Positions 7,560-15,378 of a stretch of DNA of 50,450 bases are shown one piece after another. The notes below the pieces were generated by a model. It did not search any database, was not told the origin of the DNA, and worked only from the letters and a program-made list of their open reading frames with translations. The number at the start of each line of letters is the position of its first letter. The stretch's first letter is position 1. The translations under genes and the position numbers were made by a program. Source of the DNA: Fidelibacterota bacterium (GTDB lineage: Bacteria; Fidelibacterota; Fidelibacteria; Fidelibacterales; Fidelibacteraceae); contig JAQULT010000007.1 in assembly GCA_028718545.1 (NCBI GenBank), positions 1-50,450 on the forward strand. Direction: 5' to 3'.

Positions 7560-8611
7560 ATGAACAGAAGTTCCGGATCCCTCCGGAATATGCGGAAATT
7601 CCGCTTCCCCTTGAGGAAGCCTGTATCGGACGGATCATTGCGGAACACCGCCGGCGTTACAATGTGCAGAGCGAGCATGCGGTGTATGCCGCGGGAGTCA
7701 GCGGGAAAATGCTGTTTCTTGCCGATTCCGGCGTAGCCCTCCCGGCGGTTGGCGACTGGGTGATCCTGATCCCCGCCGACAGCACATCGGCCGTGATCGA
7801 AAGCATCCTGCCGCGAAAAAGCACCCTGGTACGCAGGCTCAGCGGCCGTTCGGGCGCCGGACAGCTGATCGCCGCGAACCTCGATGCCGCCTTTATTGTC
7901 ATGGCGGGCAGTGAGGATTTCAGCGTCAACCGCATGGAACGCTATCTTGCCATTATTCATGAAGGCGGGATAAAGCCCTATATTATTCTAAATAAAAGCG
8001 ATCTCTACGATGCGGATTCCCGCGAAGCTTACCTTGCCGCGATCCGCGAGCGCCATCCGGACCTGCCCCTGCTGAGCCTTTCGGCAAAAAGCGGCGAAGG
8101 AGTGATCGAAATGATCAAAATGTTGCTCCCCGGGAAGACTTACTGCTTTCTGGGTTCCTCCGGCGTGGGAAAGTCGACCCTCATCAACCTGCTGGCCGGC
8201 AAAGCCCTGCTGCAGACCAACCCTCTGAGCCAGGCTAGTAACAAAGGCATTCATACGACCACTTACCGGGAACTGATCAGGCTGGAGAACGGCAGTTTTC
8301 TTATTGATACACCCGGTTTGCGGGAGGTGGGACTGACCGCTGCGGATGCCGGTATTGAACAGACTTTTGCCGATATAATCGCTATTGCCGAACATTGCCG
8401 TTTTCGCGACTGCAGCCATAGGAACGAACCCGGCTGCGCCGTTCGGGCGGCTGTTGATGACGGCCGGCTGTCTCCCACAAAATTTGACAATTATCTGCGC
8501 CTGAAAAAAGAATCGGAGCACTACCAGATGGAAGATTATCAACGGCGCCGCCAGGAACGGCAGTTCACGAATATTCTGCGGGAATACAAACGCATAAAAA
8601 AGAAATCCTGA
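7556..8611 (+). CDS. rsgA: Ribosome small subunit-dependent GTPase A
   Basis: A late 30S-assembly GTPase that checks the decoding centre and releases maturation factors. It shows the circularly permuted order of the family: OB-fold (about 20-110), then G4 NKSD at 146-149, G5 SAKSG, G1 GSSGVGKST at 200-208, and G3 DTPG at 251-254. The C-terminal zinc knuckle is Cys281, Cys286, His288, Cys294. At 351 residues it is slightly longer than E. coli RsgA owing to a basic, coiled tail (KKES...RRRQERQ). Last gene of the gmhA operon; the hexamer repeat array begins 15 bp behind its stop codon. Confidence 0.95.
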   Translation: MNEQKFRIPPEYAEIPLPLEEACIGRIIAEHRRRYNVQSEHAVYAAGVSGKMLFLADSGVALPAVGDWVILIPADSTSAVIESILPRKSTLVRRLSGRSGAGQLIAANLDAAFIVMAGSEDFSVNRMERYLAIIHEGGIKPYIILNKSDLYDADSREAYLAAIRERHPDLPLLSLSAKSGEGVIEMIKMLLPGKTYCFLGSSGVGKSTLINLLAGKALLQTNPLSQASNKGIHTTTYRELIRLENGSFLIDTPGLREVGLTAADAGIEQTFADIIAIAEHCRFRDCSHRNEPGCAVRAAVDDGRLSPTKFDNYLRLKKESEHYQMEDYQRRRQERQFTNILREYKRIKKKS

Positions 8612-8625
8612 TCCCCGGCGCTTCC

Positions 8626-8686
8626 TTAATCCTCAATCTCAGCCTTAATCTCAACCTCAATCTCAGCCTTAATCTTAGCCTCAATC
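8626..8686. repeat. Hexamer tandem array between rsgA and yitT
   Basis: From 8633 to 8686 nine 6-bp units TYARYC run in perfect phase, preceded by one TTAATCC unit at 8626-8632. Every four units form a higher-order 24-bp repeat: 8633-8656 and 8657-8680 match at 22 of 24 bases. The last unit (TCAATC, 8681-8686) contains the yitT stop codon. Read on the minus strand in the yitT frame, the array gives TGA or TAA every second codon. rsgA and yitT converge here and there is no ordinary hairpin terminator. Confidence 0.92.
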
Positions 8687-9562
8687 CTCATTAAGCGTCG
8701 TTTGCGCGCGGAAACCCTCGCCCTGCATGATGGAAACATTGGTAACGGTCACAAAAGCGGAGGGGTCTTCCTGTTTAACGATACGCCGGATCTGCTCGAT
8801 CTGGCGGGTGGCCACCACACAATACAGGGTCATTTTTTCCCGGTTGGTATACAAACCCCGGGAAATATTTGCCGTCACGCCGCGTTTTACCTCGTTAATG
8901 ATCCGTCCGGCAATCTGCTCTCCGTTCATACTGATAATGGTGATGGCCTTTTCGCTGGGATTGCCTTCGATGATAATGTCCACGATCTTGGAAGAAATGA
9001 CCAGAGAGATCAGGCAGAAAAGGATCAGGTCCACATTCCCGAAAACGATGCCGACGCTGATGATAATGACGGTATCGATCACAATAAAGGAGTTGCCCAG
9101 GGAAATATGCAGGTATTTGTTCATGACCCTGGCAATAATGTCGCTGCCGCCGGTAGTTCCGCGTCCTTTCATGATGATGCCCAGTCCGATACCAAGCAGA
9201 AGGCCGCCGTAGATCGCCGCCAGCATAGGCTCATGGGTCGCTGGCGGGATATCGATGACCACATCGATAAGATCGGTAAAGATGGAAATCCAGAATATGC
9301 CCCAGAGAGTTTTTAGTCCGAATTTTTTACCGAAGATGCGGATCCCGATAATAAAGAGCGGAATATTCATTGCCAGCATGCTAATACCGGCTTTCCAGCC
9401 GAAAATATGGTAGAAAATGGTCGAGATACCGGAGATCCCCCCGGCAGAGATCTTGTTGGGAATCAGGAAGAACATCAGCGCTGATGCCATGATCAGCGAA
9501 CCCAGGACGATGGTAATGTAGTCCATCACATTTTTCCGTTTTATGTTGTCGCGCTCGGACAT
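8681..9562 (-). CDS. YitT family membrane protein (DUF161/DUF2179)
   Basis: A 293-residue protein with five or six membrane segments in residues 15-190 and a soluble C-terminal DUF2179 domain (about 215-285). Family landmarks are IPNKISAGGISGISTI, the glycine-rich GGLLLGIGLGIIMKGRGTTGGSDIIA and YCVVATRQIEQIRRIV. Its transport substrate or role is not established. The chosen start is ATG 9562, since GGAGG ends 5 nt upstream; an in-frame GTG two codons earlier overlaps that site. The stop codon is embedded in the hexamer array. It may be cotranscribed with the LptF/G gene 54 bp upstream. Confidence 0.88.
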   Translation of the reverse strand: MSERDNIKRKNVMDYITIVLGSLIMASALMFFLIPNKISAGGISGISTIFYHIFGWKAGISMLAMNIPLFIIGIRIFGKKFGLKTLWGIFWISIFTDLIDVVIDIPPATHEPMLAAIYGGLLLGIGLGIIMKGRGTTGGSDIIARVMNKYLHISLGNSFIVIDTVIIISVGIVFGNVDLILFCLISLVISSKIVDIIIEGNPSEKAITIISMNGEQIAGRIINEVKRGVTANISRGLYTNREKMTLYCVVATRQIEQIRRIVKQEDPSAFVTVTNVSIMQGEGFRAQTTLNED

Positions 9563-9616
9563 AGGCACCTCCAGTAAAATCGCCCGGAATATAGAATATT
9601 TCCAATCAAAGGGATA

Positions 9617-10702
9617 TTATTTTTTTATGGAAAGGAACATGAACGATCCTATCAGGATAAAGAAGAAATTCGGGATCCATACCGCCCAGAATGGCGGCAG
9701 TTCGCCGGCAATGCCAAGAACCTTGCCAAAGGTCAGAAGCACATAAAAACTGAAAAGCAGAATGAGGGCCGCTGCGATACCGGCGCCAAAACCGCGCGCA
9801 CCGCGCTGAAAGCTGACCAGCGGGATGCCGATAAGGATCACAATAAAGCAGGCAAAGTTCATCGCCGTGCGGAAATAAAGGTTGGTTTCCCAGCGCGCGG
9901 TTTCCATGCCCAGCTGCCGGGAACGCTCAATGAATCCCCGGAGTTGCCGAAAGGGCATTTCTTCGGGGCGAACGCTTTTCTGCCGCAATTCGCGGGGACT
10001 CACATCCAGCGCCAGGACCACAGTATCCTGTTTGCTGAATATTTCCGTTTCCCCTTCAAAGATCCGATGCTGTACCTGCAGCAACATCCATTTATTTTCC
10101 TCTTCGAGCCAGTGTACGTTCATGGCATCCCGGCGCTCAACGATCCTGCCGTTGACAATACGATGCAGTCCGGCATAACGGCCCCTGCTTGTTTTGATAT
10201 TATACTGGCGAATGGTAAACACATGGTGATCCGGCAATTGAAAATACACCTGCCGGTGAATACGCTGTTCGGAGCTGCTGCCCGTCATTCGCATATTGTT
10301 TTCCATAAATTCCGTAACTGCCTGCTGGGAAGGCACGACCACCCTGTCCTCAAAAAAGAATGAAAACAGGCTCAGCAGCAGGCCAAAAAGCAAAAATGGC
10401 GCCGAGAGGCGGTAAAGGCTGAATCCGGCGGCTTTCATGGCGGTAAGCTCATTGAATTTATTGGTCTGACCAAAGAAGAACACGACGGCCAGCAGGGCCG
10501 AAACCGGAAAACACCAGTGCAGCATCCAGGGAATCATCAGCCAATAATACTGCACAACCGCAAAGAAGCGCATGCCGTTATCGAGGAACTGCGCGATCTT
10601 TTGCACCAGGTCCACCAACAGGAAAACACAAATAAATGTTAGCATAATAAAGAGAAAACTCTTCAGATACTGCCGCAGCATATAGCGGTCGACCTGTTTC
10701 AT
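9617..10702 (-). CDS. LptF/LptG family LPS-transport permease
   Basis: A 361-residue inner-membrane permease subunit of the Lpt machine that lifts lipopolysaccharide from the membrane to the periplasmic bridge. Membrane segments lie near 15-35, 50-80, 95-120 and, after a periplasmic beta-jellyroll region (about 125-265), near 275-295, 305-325 and 335-355. The N-terminal DRYMLRQYLKSF and the NELTAMKAAGFS coupling segment are typical. It starts 1 bp after the CNNM/CorC gene. Only one such gene is in the window, so whether it is LptF or LptG, or both, is not resolved. Confidence 0.87.
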   Translation of the reverse strand: MKQVDRYMLRQYLKSFLFIMLTFICVFLLVDLVQKIAQFLDNGMRFFAVVQYYWLMIPWMLHWCFPVSALLAVVFFFGQTNKFNELTAMKAAGFSLYRLSAPFLLFGLLLSLFSFFFEDRVVVPSQQAVTEFMENNMRMTGSSSEQRIHRQVYFQLPDHHVFTIRQYNIKTSRGRYAGLHRIVNGRIVERRDAMNVHWLEEENKWMLLQVQHRIFEGETEIFSKQDTVVLALDVSPRELRQKSVRPEEMPFRQLRGFIERSRQLGMETARWETNLYFRTAMNFACFIVILIGIPLVSFQRGARGFGAGIAAALILLFSFYVLLTFGKVLGIAGELPPFWAVWIPNFFFILIGSFMFLSIKK

Positions 10703-10703
10703 G

Positions 10704-11933
10704 CTATTTGCCCGCCGGCAGCTGCCGGTATTTGATCAGATCGATACTTTTCGGGGTTGCTTTTACAATGGTGAATTCATGGCGCTGAACGTTAATGACC
10801 TCGTTCGTACGGGGAAAACGGTCAATGGCATCAAGGATATATCCGGCCACCGTTTCGTAATCGCCTTCAGGCAGTTTCAGACCGAATTCGTCATTCAGGT
10901 AATCGATCTCGGCCCTCCCGCTCATCAGAAGATCGCCGTTGGGCTGCCGGCGCACGTCCATGGCGCCCACATCATATTCGTCGTCAAATTCACCGAAGAT
11001 CTCCTCGACGATATCTTCCATCGTTACGATGCCCGAGGTTCCGCCGAACTCGTCCACGATCACGGCAATACTGGTACCGCTGCGCTGGAATTCCTTCAGC
11101 AGTTCGATGACGCTTTTCGTCTCGGGATAGAATTTAATGGGGCGCAGGATATCCCGGATGCTTTTTTTCGCGCCGAAAATATCCCGGAGGGAGACATATC
11201 CGATAATGAAGTCAATATTTTCACGGTAAACAATGATCTTGGAAAATCCGGATTCAATAAAGGTTTTTTTCAACTGGAGAAAATCGGCATCTTCGGGCAA
11301 GGCTGCGATATCGGTACGCGGCGTGACGATCTCGCCGGCACTGGTATCCGAGAAATCGAAAAGATTGTCGATATATTTTTGCTTTGCCTCGTTCAGAACC
11401 CCGCTTTGATAACTGTCGTAAATACTTTTCTCGATCTCTTCCCGCCGGATCATGATATTCATGGGTTCCTGTTTGCTTTTGAACAAGCGCATCAGGGCGC
11501 GGGTCATGGATTCAAACAGGCGTGCAATGGGATTGAGCAAATAATGAAGGGGATTGATCAGCAGGGTTGCGAGGAGCAGATAACTGTTGGAGCGCGAGCG
11601 GATCAGGGATTTGGGAAGCACTTCCCCAAAGAGCAGAATCCCCGCGGCGATCAGAAGCGTGGACTGCCACCAGTTAAAGACCCCGTAACGTGTAAAAATA
11701 AGCGTCGCAAAGGTTGTGGTCATTACATTTGCCAGCGTGTTCCCGATCAGGATCAGTGTCAGGTAATGCTGGCGGTTTTCGTATATTTTCAATGCGGAAG
11801 CGGAAAAAGACCGCTTTTCGGTGTGCCATTTTTGCAGTTGCAAAGGATTTGCCGTGATCACGGCGATCTCCGATCCGCTGAAAAAGGCGGAAAGAACAAG
11901 TCCAAGCAAGGCAAGTATCAGTTCTGCAGTCAT
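10704..11933 (-). CDS. CNNM/CorC-type membrane protein with CBS domains (hemolysin family, probable Mg2+/Co2+ efflux)
   Basis: A 409-residue protein with a DUF21 membrane domain (about 1-180: LSAFFSGSEIAVITANPLQLQ, ILLFGEVLPKSLI), a pair of CBS domains (about 200-320: IVTPRTDIAALPEDAD, IAVIVDEFGGTSGIVTMEDIVEEIFGE) and a C-terminal CorC_HlyC domain (about 335-405). The family is linked to Mg2+ homeostasis. The ATG at 11933 has no Shine-Dalgarno site; a TAATAT -10 box sits 6 nt upstream, so the mRNA is predicted to be leaderless. An in-frame TTG directly before the ATG is less likely. First gene of an operon with the LptF/G permease. Confidence 0.88.
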   Translation of the reverse strand: MTAELILALLGLVLSAFFSGSEIAVITANPLQLQKWHTEKRSFSASALKIYENRQHYLTLILIGNTLANVMTTTFATLIFTRYGVFNWWQSTLLIAAGILLFGEVLPKSLIRSRSNSYLLLATLLINPLHYLLNPIARLFESMTRALMRLFKSKQEPMNIMIRREEIEKSIYDSYQSGVLNEAKQKYIDNLFDFSDTSAGEIVTPRTDIAALPEDADFLQLKKTFIESGFSKIIVYRENIDFIIGYVSLRDIFGAKKSIRDILRPIKFYPETKSVIELLKEFQRSGTSIAVIVDEFGGTSGIVTMEDIVEEIFGEFDDEYDVGAMDVRRQPNGDLLMSGRAEIDYLNDEFGLKLPEGDYETVAGYILDAIDRFPRTNEVINVQRHEFTIVKATPKSIDLIKYRQLPAGK

Positions 11934-11939
11934 CAAGAT

Positions 11940-11968
11940 ATATTATTGAAAACAGCTTAAAAAAACAA
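11940..11968 (-). promoter_or_regulatory. Promoter of the CNNM/CorC gene, predicted leaderless
   Basis: On the minus strand: TTGTTT (11968-11963), 17-bp spacer, TAATAT (11945-11940), then six bases (ATCTTG) and the ATG. Transcription would start at or next to the A of the start codon. No Shine-Dalgarno sequence is present. Confidence 0.6.
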
Positions 11969-12025
11969 GCACTCTGATACCAATATCCGCGTTCTCTCTT
12001 ATTGTCGGTACGGACTAAAAATAAC

Positions 12026-12054
12026 TTGCAAAAAAAACGGAATCATCTTAATAT
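12026..12054 (+). promoter_or_regulatory. Promoter of the M23 peptidase gene, predicted leaderless
   Basis: TTGCAA (12026-12031), 17-bp spacer, TAATAT (12049-12054), then six bases (TTCTAC) and the GTG start codon at 12061. The predicted start point falls on the start codon. The layout mirrors the divergent promoter at 11940-11968. Confidence 0.6.
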
Positions 12055-12060
12055 TTCTAC

Positions 12061-12972
12061 GTGGGAAGGAAAAAACAACATACTATCATCTACCTCACCG
12101 AAAAGGATTCCCGAGAGTTCAGTTTTTCGCGTGTTTCGCTGATTTTTACCGGAATTTTTTCCGGATTGCTTTTATTGCTTCTGATCCTGGGCGCAACCTA
12201 TATCGGATACCGCTACCTTTCCCCGCGCTTTCAGGCGAACAATCAGATCCGCAATAAGAATTTACTGCGGACCATCAACGACCTGCAGACCGAGCTGAAT
12301 ACGGTGGAAGCTTATCTGGATTCTATGGTTGAACTGAATAACAATATTCGTCTTTATGCCGATCTGCCGGAGCACGACCTGAATATCGAGAATCTGGGTG
12401 TCGGCGGACGTGTACAGATGGCGGCACCGGGAACACCGCGCAACGAGATCGAAGCACTCGACAACGATATTCAGACCCTAAGCACCCGGGTCTCGGTCGA
12501 ACTGGAAAATTATAAAAGCCTTTATCTCGACATTCAGCGCTATAAGGACCGACTCGAATACATCCCGGCCATTACTCCTCTGACCTCGGACAGTTATTAC
12601 ATCAGTTCTTATTTCGGTTATCGTAACGATCCCTTTACGGATTCGGAGCGCTACCATTCGGGTATTGATCTTGCTGCCAATCGCGGAACACCGGTCCGGG
12701 CATCCGGGAAAGGAAAGGTCATTTATGCCGGCTACTCCCAGGGCGGCTACGGCAATGTGATCAAGATCGACCACGGTTACGGATTTGTAACGCTCTATGC
12801 CCACCTGAACAAGATCAGTGTGAACAAGGGCGATACCGTGACGCGTGGATTCATAATCGGACAGGTCGGCAGTACCGGCCGCTCCACCGGTCCGCATCTT
12901 CACTATGAGGTCCAGCGTAACGGGAAAGCCGTCAATCCGCTGAAATATATGTGGGACGATCCCACGATTTGA
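12061..12972 (+). CDS. M23 family zinc metallopeptidase, membrane-anchored
   Basis: A 303-residue cell-wall endopeptidase (or an inactive-like activator of this fold). Residues 1-25 are cytoplasmic, one membrane helix spans about 26-50, a coiled-coil region covers 57-165, and a LytM domain fills 180-300. The zinc and catalytic residues are present: His199 and Asp203 (YHSGIDLAANRG), His248 (YAHLN), His279 and His281 (GPHLHYEV). It is therefore probably active. The start is GTG 12061, because no upstream in-frame start has a ribosome-binding site and the promoter abuts it. The gene is transcribed away from the CNNM/CorC gene and stands alone. Confidence 0.9.
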   Translation: MGRKKQHTIIYLTEKDSREFSFSRVSLIFTGIFSGLLLLLLILGATYIGYRYLSPRFQANNQIRNKNLLRTINDLQTELNTVEAYLDSMVELNNNIRLYADLPEHDLNIENLGVGGRVQMAAPGTPRNEIEALDNDIQTLSTRVSVELENYKSLYLDIQRYKDRLEYIPAITPLTSDSYYISSYFGYRNDPFTDSERYHSGIDLAANRGTPVRASGKGKVIYAGYSQGGYGNVIKIDHGYGFVTLYAHLNKISVNKGDTVTRGFIIGQVGSTGRSTGPHLHYEVQRNGKAVNPLKYMWDDPTI

Positions 12973-13002
12973 TTCTCTCCATTCATCGGTAAAACGTGTT
13001 TG

Positions 13003-13020
13003 CGGAACTTTTCCGTTCCG
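13003..13020. terminator. Possible weak hairpin between convergent genes
   Basis: CGGAAC (13003-13008) and GTTCCG (13015-13020) form a 6-bp stem with a 6-base loop in the 69-bp gap between the M23 and PQQ-propeller genes. T-rich sequence follows on the plus strand only after about 15 bases, so termination is uncertain. Confidence 0.3.
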
Positions 13021-13041
13021 AAATCCTGTCACCGTTTTTCC

Positions 13042-14475
13042 CTATTTTTCTCCCAAGCAATAGAGATATCCATCCTTGGAACCCACATAAATGCGTTTAT
13101 TGAAAACAAAAGGTGTAGACTCCACATCGCCGATATAGCGCCGTTCCAGAAGCTCAAGGCCACGTTCCGGATCATAGCGAAAAAGCAGGATCCCGCTGTA
13201 ACTTGCTACAATGATCTTATCACCCACGAAAAGGGGCGTGGAAATGCTCTGTCCCGCCCAGCGTTTTGCCAGCAGTTTGGGTTTGAGATAACGGTATTGC
13301 CGGTTGGGACCCCAAACTCGCAGTGTATCACAAAAATCATGGCGAACCAGGTAAAAGTATCCGTCGATCCCGGTGAATCCCGCAAGCGGCGGTATGCGGG
13401 AGGGACGGGTGATATCGTTGACGGCCGGACTGCCGATCACGCCGCCGGCCCACAGTGCTCCGGCACCGCTGTCATTTCCGGTCGGAAAGAACCAGCGCAC
13501 GCAGGAAGAATCGGCCGGCCCGGAAGGATCGATCTTCATGACACCGCCGAAACCCGGGTTATACTCTTTCTCCACGGAGATCAGCAGGCAGCTGTCCGCG
13601 GTCACGACCGGACTGCCGTCCATGTCCGTGCCGACAAAAAAGTCCCAGTCGATCTCCTTCTTTTCCAAGTGATACCCGTAAACATGTCCGGATCCCGCCG
13701 TAAAATAAATGCGTTCGCCCAGGCGCGCAGGCGAAGATTCCGTGACCAGGTTCTGTCCCTGCCGGCGCTGATCATTCTCGTGATAGAGCGGAAATGTTTC
13801 TCTTGTCCGCGGTACCCGGAAATCTTCCCGGCTTTCCGTATTGTCCGGATGGGGATCAAAGACAACGCCCTTACCGTTCTCGAGTCCGATATAAACTAGC
13901 TCATTATAGATCAATGCGGAGGCATCCGCATCCACGGAATAACTGCGGTCCCTCAGAACAGGATAGCGCCAGCGTTCCTTGCCGTTCTCAGCGTCAACCG
14001 CACGCAGGGGATAATTCCTGGCGTACCAGGTATTGTAGCGGGTGTCACGGCGGCTGCCCTGAATGACCAGAAGCCGTTCTTCCCCGCCGCTTTCGTATGC
14101 CCAGAGTGTCCCGGTCCCCTTAATGGCGTCGGGAAATTCATAGGTCCAGATGACTGTCCCGTTTTCCGCATCGATTTTCCGCAGATGATGATCCAAACCG
14201 CCGTGGATCAGCCAGTCTTTGCCGGCTTCGCGGTACATCAGTACCTGTCCCGTCCAGCCGCTGCCTTTCCAGACCCGTTCTTTTCCGCTGATCCGGGTAA
14301 TACCCCGGCCCAGGTCGCATTTCCAGAGAATATCCAGTTTTTCCGGCGCAACGTTGCCGTAATAGTTCCGTTTTTCTCCGCCAAGATAGGTGGGATTGAT
14401 CAGTGTGAAGCGCTGTTGCGCATGGATACATCCCGCAAGTGCTATGTAGAACAGGAGAATTCGGTATTTATGCAT
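13042..14475 (-). CDS. PQQ-like beta-propeller lipoprotein
   Basis: A 477-residue protein with a short signal peptide and lipobox (LAGC, Cys16), so probably lipid-anchored in the periplasm or outer membrane. The body is made of propeller blades with the WIHGGLDHHLRKIDAENGTVIWTYEF and AVDAENGKERWRYPV type repeat that define PQQ/quinoprotein-like domains, ending in VGSKDGYLYCLGEK. No enzyme active site is recognised. It may be a BamB-like scaffold or a sugar/quinone-binding protein; both are guesses. It starts 1 bp after the methyltransferase stop (TGATATG), so it is translationally coupled, which explains the lack of a Shine-Dalgarno site. Confidence 0.8.
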   Translation of the reverse strand: MHKYRILLFYIALAGCIHAQQRFTLINPTYLGGEKRNYYGNVAPEKLDILWKCDLGRGITRISGKERVWKGSGWTGQVLMYREAGKDWLIHGGLDHHLRKIDAENGTVIWTYEFPDAIKGTGTLWAYESGGEERLLVIQGSRRDTRYNTWYARNYPLRAVDAENGKERWRYPVLRDRSYSVDADASALIYNELVYIGLENGKGVVFDPHPDNTESREDFRVPRTRETFPLYHENDQRRQGQNLVTESSPARLGERIYFTAGSGHVYGYHLEKKEIDWDFFVGTDMDGSPVVTADSCLLISVEKEYNPGFGGVMKIDPSGPADSSCVRWFFPTGNDSGAGALWAGGVIGSPAVNDITRPSRIPPLAGFTGIDGYFYLVRHDFCDTLRVWGPNRQYRYLKPKLLAKRWAGQSISTPLFVGDKIIVASYSGILLFRYDPERGLELLERRYIGDVESTPFVFNKRIYVGSKDGYLYCLGEK

Positions 14476-14476
14476 A

Positions 14477-15256
14477 TCAATATAGAAGTTTAGTTAAGAT
14501 AACGGCCGCGGCAACGGCGGCATTCAGCGATTCCGCAGTTCCGGGTGCCGGCAGTGTAAGATCCCGGTGCGGCAGATCGTTCCAGACCGCGCTGACGCCG
14601 CGCGCTTCATTTCCGATTGCCAGGATAAAAGGCTGTATCCCTTCGCGCGGGATTTCGCGGATATCGCTGCCTTCATGCACCCTGCTCAAGATCAGCGTAT
14701 GTTCCCGCAACAGCGGTTCCGGAATTTCTCCGCATTCTAAAAAAGGCAGATGAAAAACGGATCCCATACTCCCGCGGACCACTTTGGGATTGAAGGCTTC
14801 CACGCTGTCGCTTGTCAGCAGCAGACCGCCCAGCCCGAACCAGTGGGCAATGCGAAAAAGGGTCCCCGCATTGCCGGGATCCCGGATCCCGTCCAGCAGC
14901 AGCAGATTTCCCTTCAGATCGCCGGGTTCATAAACGCTTTGTTCCGCTGTGGCAACAATGCCCTGCGGTGTGACCTCGGATGAAAGCTCCCGCAGTTCGC
15001 GGCTGCTGACCGAATAACAGCGTGCCTTATCCTTCGACTGGATCCCGGCGATGAATTCCGCGGTACCGGGCTTTTCCAGTAAACCGGGATCATAGAAGAT
15101 CTCCGCGATCCGGTAAGCGCTTTGTGCTGCCTCCTGCAGGGGCAGGAGCCCTTCGATCAGCAGCATCTTGCGCTGCGTGCGGAATTTTTTCTGCTGCAAC
15201 TGCGCAGCCTCTTTCCGTATGCGCTGCGAACATTCCTGTGATCGTATCGTATTCAT
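14477..15256 (-). CDS. SpoU/TrmH family RNA 2'-O-methyltransferase (RlmB-like)
   Basis: A 259-residue SPOUT methyltransferase that transfers a methyl group from S-adenosylmethionine to a ribose 2'-OH in rRNA or tRNA. An N-terminal substrate-binding domain (about 20-100) precedes the trefoil-knot domain. The three motifs are clear: DPGNAGTLFRIAHWFG (motif 1 with Asn and Arg), FILAIGNEARGVS (motif 2) and LPAPGTAESLNAAVAAAVI (motif 3). The target nucleotide cannot be told from sequence. The ATG is preceded by TTGGAGC with very short spacing. First gene of the pair with the PQQ lipoprotein. Confidence 0.88.
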   Translation of the reverse strand: MNTIRSQECSQRIRKEAAQLQQKKFRTQRKMLLIEGLLPLQEAAQSAYRIAEIFYDPGLLEKPGTAEFIAGIQSKDKARCYSVSSRELRELSSEVTPQGIVATAEQSVYEPGDLKGNLLLLDGIRDPGNAGTLFRIAHWFGLGGLLLTSDSVEAFNPKVVRGSMGSVFHLPFLECGEIPEPLLREHTLILSRVHEGSDIREIPREGIQPFILAIGNEARGVSAVWNDLPHRDLTLPAPGTAESLNAAVAAAVILTKLLY

Positions 15257-15322
15257 GCTCCAATATAAATAATATTGCCGGCGGATACATGGATATTTTC
15301 AGGTGACCGCAATAAAAATTCC

Positions 15323-15351
15323 TTCAATTTCCGCGATTTTCATTGTATCAT
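15323..15351 (+). promoter_or_regulatory. Probable promoter of the acyltransferase/DUF6320 pair
   Basis: TTCAAT (15323-15328), 17-bp spacer, TATCAT (15346-15351). The predicted start near 15358 gives a leader of about 20 nt with AGGAG before the ATG at 15379. Confidence 0.45.
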
Positions 15352-15378
15352 TATCGGTGCATGTAACACAGGAGCCCC

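Noticed and set aside
10701..11960. Plus-strand frame of 419 codons
   Set aside because: Antisense to the CNNM/CorC gene, which has clear DUF21 and CBS motifs; no ribosome-binding site or recognisable domain.
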